Below, in pieces: positions 62,676-64,000 of a DNA stretch of 64,000 bases (its first letter is position 1; the number at the start of each line of letters is the position of its first letter). Under the pieces are notes generated by a model. That model ran no database searches. It was given only the letters and a program-made list of their open reading frames with translations, and was not told the origin of the DNA. Made by a program: the position numbers and the translations under genes. The stretch spans positions 9,961,840 to 10,025,839 of the forward strand of contig JABAKD010000023.1 of NCBI GenBank assembly GCA_012845835.1, read 5' to 3'. This stretch comes from Undaria pinnatifida. Taxonomy: Eukaryota; Sar; Phaeophyceae; Laminariales; Alariaceae.

Positions 62676-64000
62676 ATGCGTCTAAACAAACGGGATACCT
62701 TATTGTTGTTGCACGCACCCCCCGAGCACCAAAGAGTATGCTTCTTTCATCGTTGAAGACGCGGCCCAGTTTCGCAAAAACGTAAAAGGTGTTAGCCGTT
62801 GCGGAGGCCGATTATTGTCAAAGACCGACATAAATATCCACACGAATATGTAAACACTACACAGCAGGGGAAGGTTACATTGAGCTCCTCTCTTACCAGT
62901 GGTGCTTCCACGTTTGTTTTGAGGTCCCCCACCTTCCGAGCTTCAGGGACCGCCCCAAAAACTGCTTTGATAAACAAAACTGCCACCAGATCAAACATCC
63001 CATGGCCTAGGCGTACAGCGAGAATCATATGCAAAACCTGACCCATACGTGGCTGCTCTGATTGGTTGCAGGTCCCGAACTTCATTTGTGCGTCGCGAGT
63101 TCGCGTTGTGGCCACTGCCGTGAAATCGCTCGTTTTGATTCGCCAATAGTTAGTGTCGCCAAAAACTAGTGTTCGTGACTCCGGTTTCACGGAGATAAAG
63201 CGCCACTTGCCCGTGTGGAGTGCACCCCCGACGGAGACAATTGGTGTTTCCCCCCCCCCTTCACCGTAGTCGTGCCTATAGAAAAGCAATATACCGCTTG
63301 CTTCAAACAACACTTCCTGTCCTCTCTTGAGCAAAGCGGTGCACAAGCAACTCCTGCTCGAGATTCTCGACCCCACAAGGGGTACTGAAGCGACTGTCGA
63401 AGGTTGACAGTGCGACAGTTTTTTTCTAAAAAGTACGGAGTTTGACCTGGGCAGTACGAGAGTCGGTGACTGATTAGAGGGCCTGTACTCTCCAAGCAAT
63501 TGCGACTTAGAGTGCATTCTCCCGATTGTTCAAAAACAATTCTGACGATCGAGGCCATTAAGAGGAAAGGCAGAAACGATATAAACTCGCAAGAAAAATA
63601 GGAACCAGTCAAAAAGCCCAAGAATAATGGTACGACTGTAGCTACTCTGCAAGTGGGTTCGTCGCCGGTACCGCCTCCAGTCTCTAGGAGGAATTCATAC
63701 AACGGCGGTTGCTCCAAATATCCCTAGTCGGCAAGATACGTGTTCTAAACGGCCCCGCCGTGGCAAGGGGTGAGGTCGATTCATGCCGCCTGGGAACCCG
63801 TCGAGACCAGAGCAACAGAAGGGAGGGTAAGCAGGATGCTCACTACTTACGTTTGGCCCCTCGCACGAAATGGTGTGTATATCGCCTCCTTAACGTACAT
63901 GATCGATTTGGTTGTTTCGGAGCGCGTAACGATCAATCCAACGACCTCAACAACCACTCAACTTAGCGACTTTCCGCAACTAGATTAGAGAGTTGACCGT
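62676..64000. other. Right end of window, unassigned; one ATG-started minus frame
   Basis: A 241-codon minus frame from ATG 63,517 to 62,792 is the longest here, but its C-terminal half (62,880-63,040) overlaps M4-like repeat sequence. The overlapping minus frame 63,187-63,717 competes with it. No signal, domain or motif is recognised, so no gene is called. The rest, to 64,000, shows nothing identifiable. Confidence 0.3.

Noticed and set aside
62792-63517. 241-codon ATG-started minus frame as a host gene
   Set aside because: Its C-terminal half overlaps M4-like repeat sequence and no domain is visible.
1-64000. tRNA or rRNA genes
   Set aside because: No stretch with a convincing GGTTCGANTCC box in cloverleaf context, or rRNA-like sequence, was seen by eye; a tRNAscan run would be decisive.

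Overview
This is a gene-poor, repeat-saturated piece of eukaryotic nuclear DNA. It has no operons and no ribosome-binding-site logic. Coding capacity is almost confined to transposable elements, and there is one 500-base assembly gap (31,854-32,353). The LTR element (Ty3/gypsy Pol with chromodomain) and the LINE fragments resemble, from memory, elements seen in brown algae and other stramenopiles. That assignment is an inference and was not tested by any search.

Left half (1-37.5 kb): a mosaic of nested repeats. Recurrent families are: R1, which carries poly-C/poly-G tracts and sits at TA-rich sites (about 11 copies, both strands); R2, a minisatellite built on the motif CCCGGAACTTCTGGAAGTTC (7 copies); LINE fragments of two families (10.5-11.1, 13.2-14.6, 17.0-18.2 and 32.35-32.75 kb); and several short inverted-repeat (MITE-like) elements. 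The MITE-like set includes a Harbinger-like one with TTA duplications and a paralogous empty site (3,763-4,557), one with a perfect 25-bp terminal inverted repeat and an ATTG duplication (29,251-30,104), and a family with GGCTACGGTAGGGG-type ends (6.06, 9.00 and 23.47 kb). There are also an AGCTTCC-type minisatellite (14.8-15.9 kb), a TTAGTS microsatellite (19.46-19.62 kb) and a kilobase-scale inverted repeat (33.4-36.1 kb). The only plausible host gene is a small intronless open frame for a Cys-rich, secreted, possibly GPI-anchored protein (7,640-8,095, minus).

Right half (37,551-60,688): one very large Ty3/gypsy retrotransposon on the minus strand, about 23.1 kb, bounded by 267/269-bp LTRs about 97% identical. 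Reading 5' to 3' on the minus strand: 5' LTR, primer-binding site, a leader of about 11.4 kb that holds about 9 kb of an 84-bp satellite, an RGG-rich Gag N-terminus, capsid with CCHC knuckle, a NADAR (YbiA-like) N-glycosidase domain fused in frame to an aspartic protease, reverse transcriptase, RNase H, a long Pro-rich linker, integrase, a GPY-like module, a chromodomain, a Tudor-like tail, a polypurine tract and the 3' LTR. The polyprotein is broken by several in-frame stops and single-base frame changes, so this copy is probably inactive.

The most unusual observation is the NADAR domain inside a retrotransposon polyprotein. Enzymes of this superfamily hydrolyse riboflavin-pathway intermediates or remove ADP-ribose from guanine, so a counter-defence or nucleotide-metabolism role for the element is conceivable but unproven. 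The 60.7-64 kb flank contains only MITE remnants and unassigned sequence.
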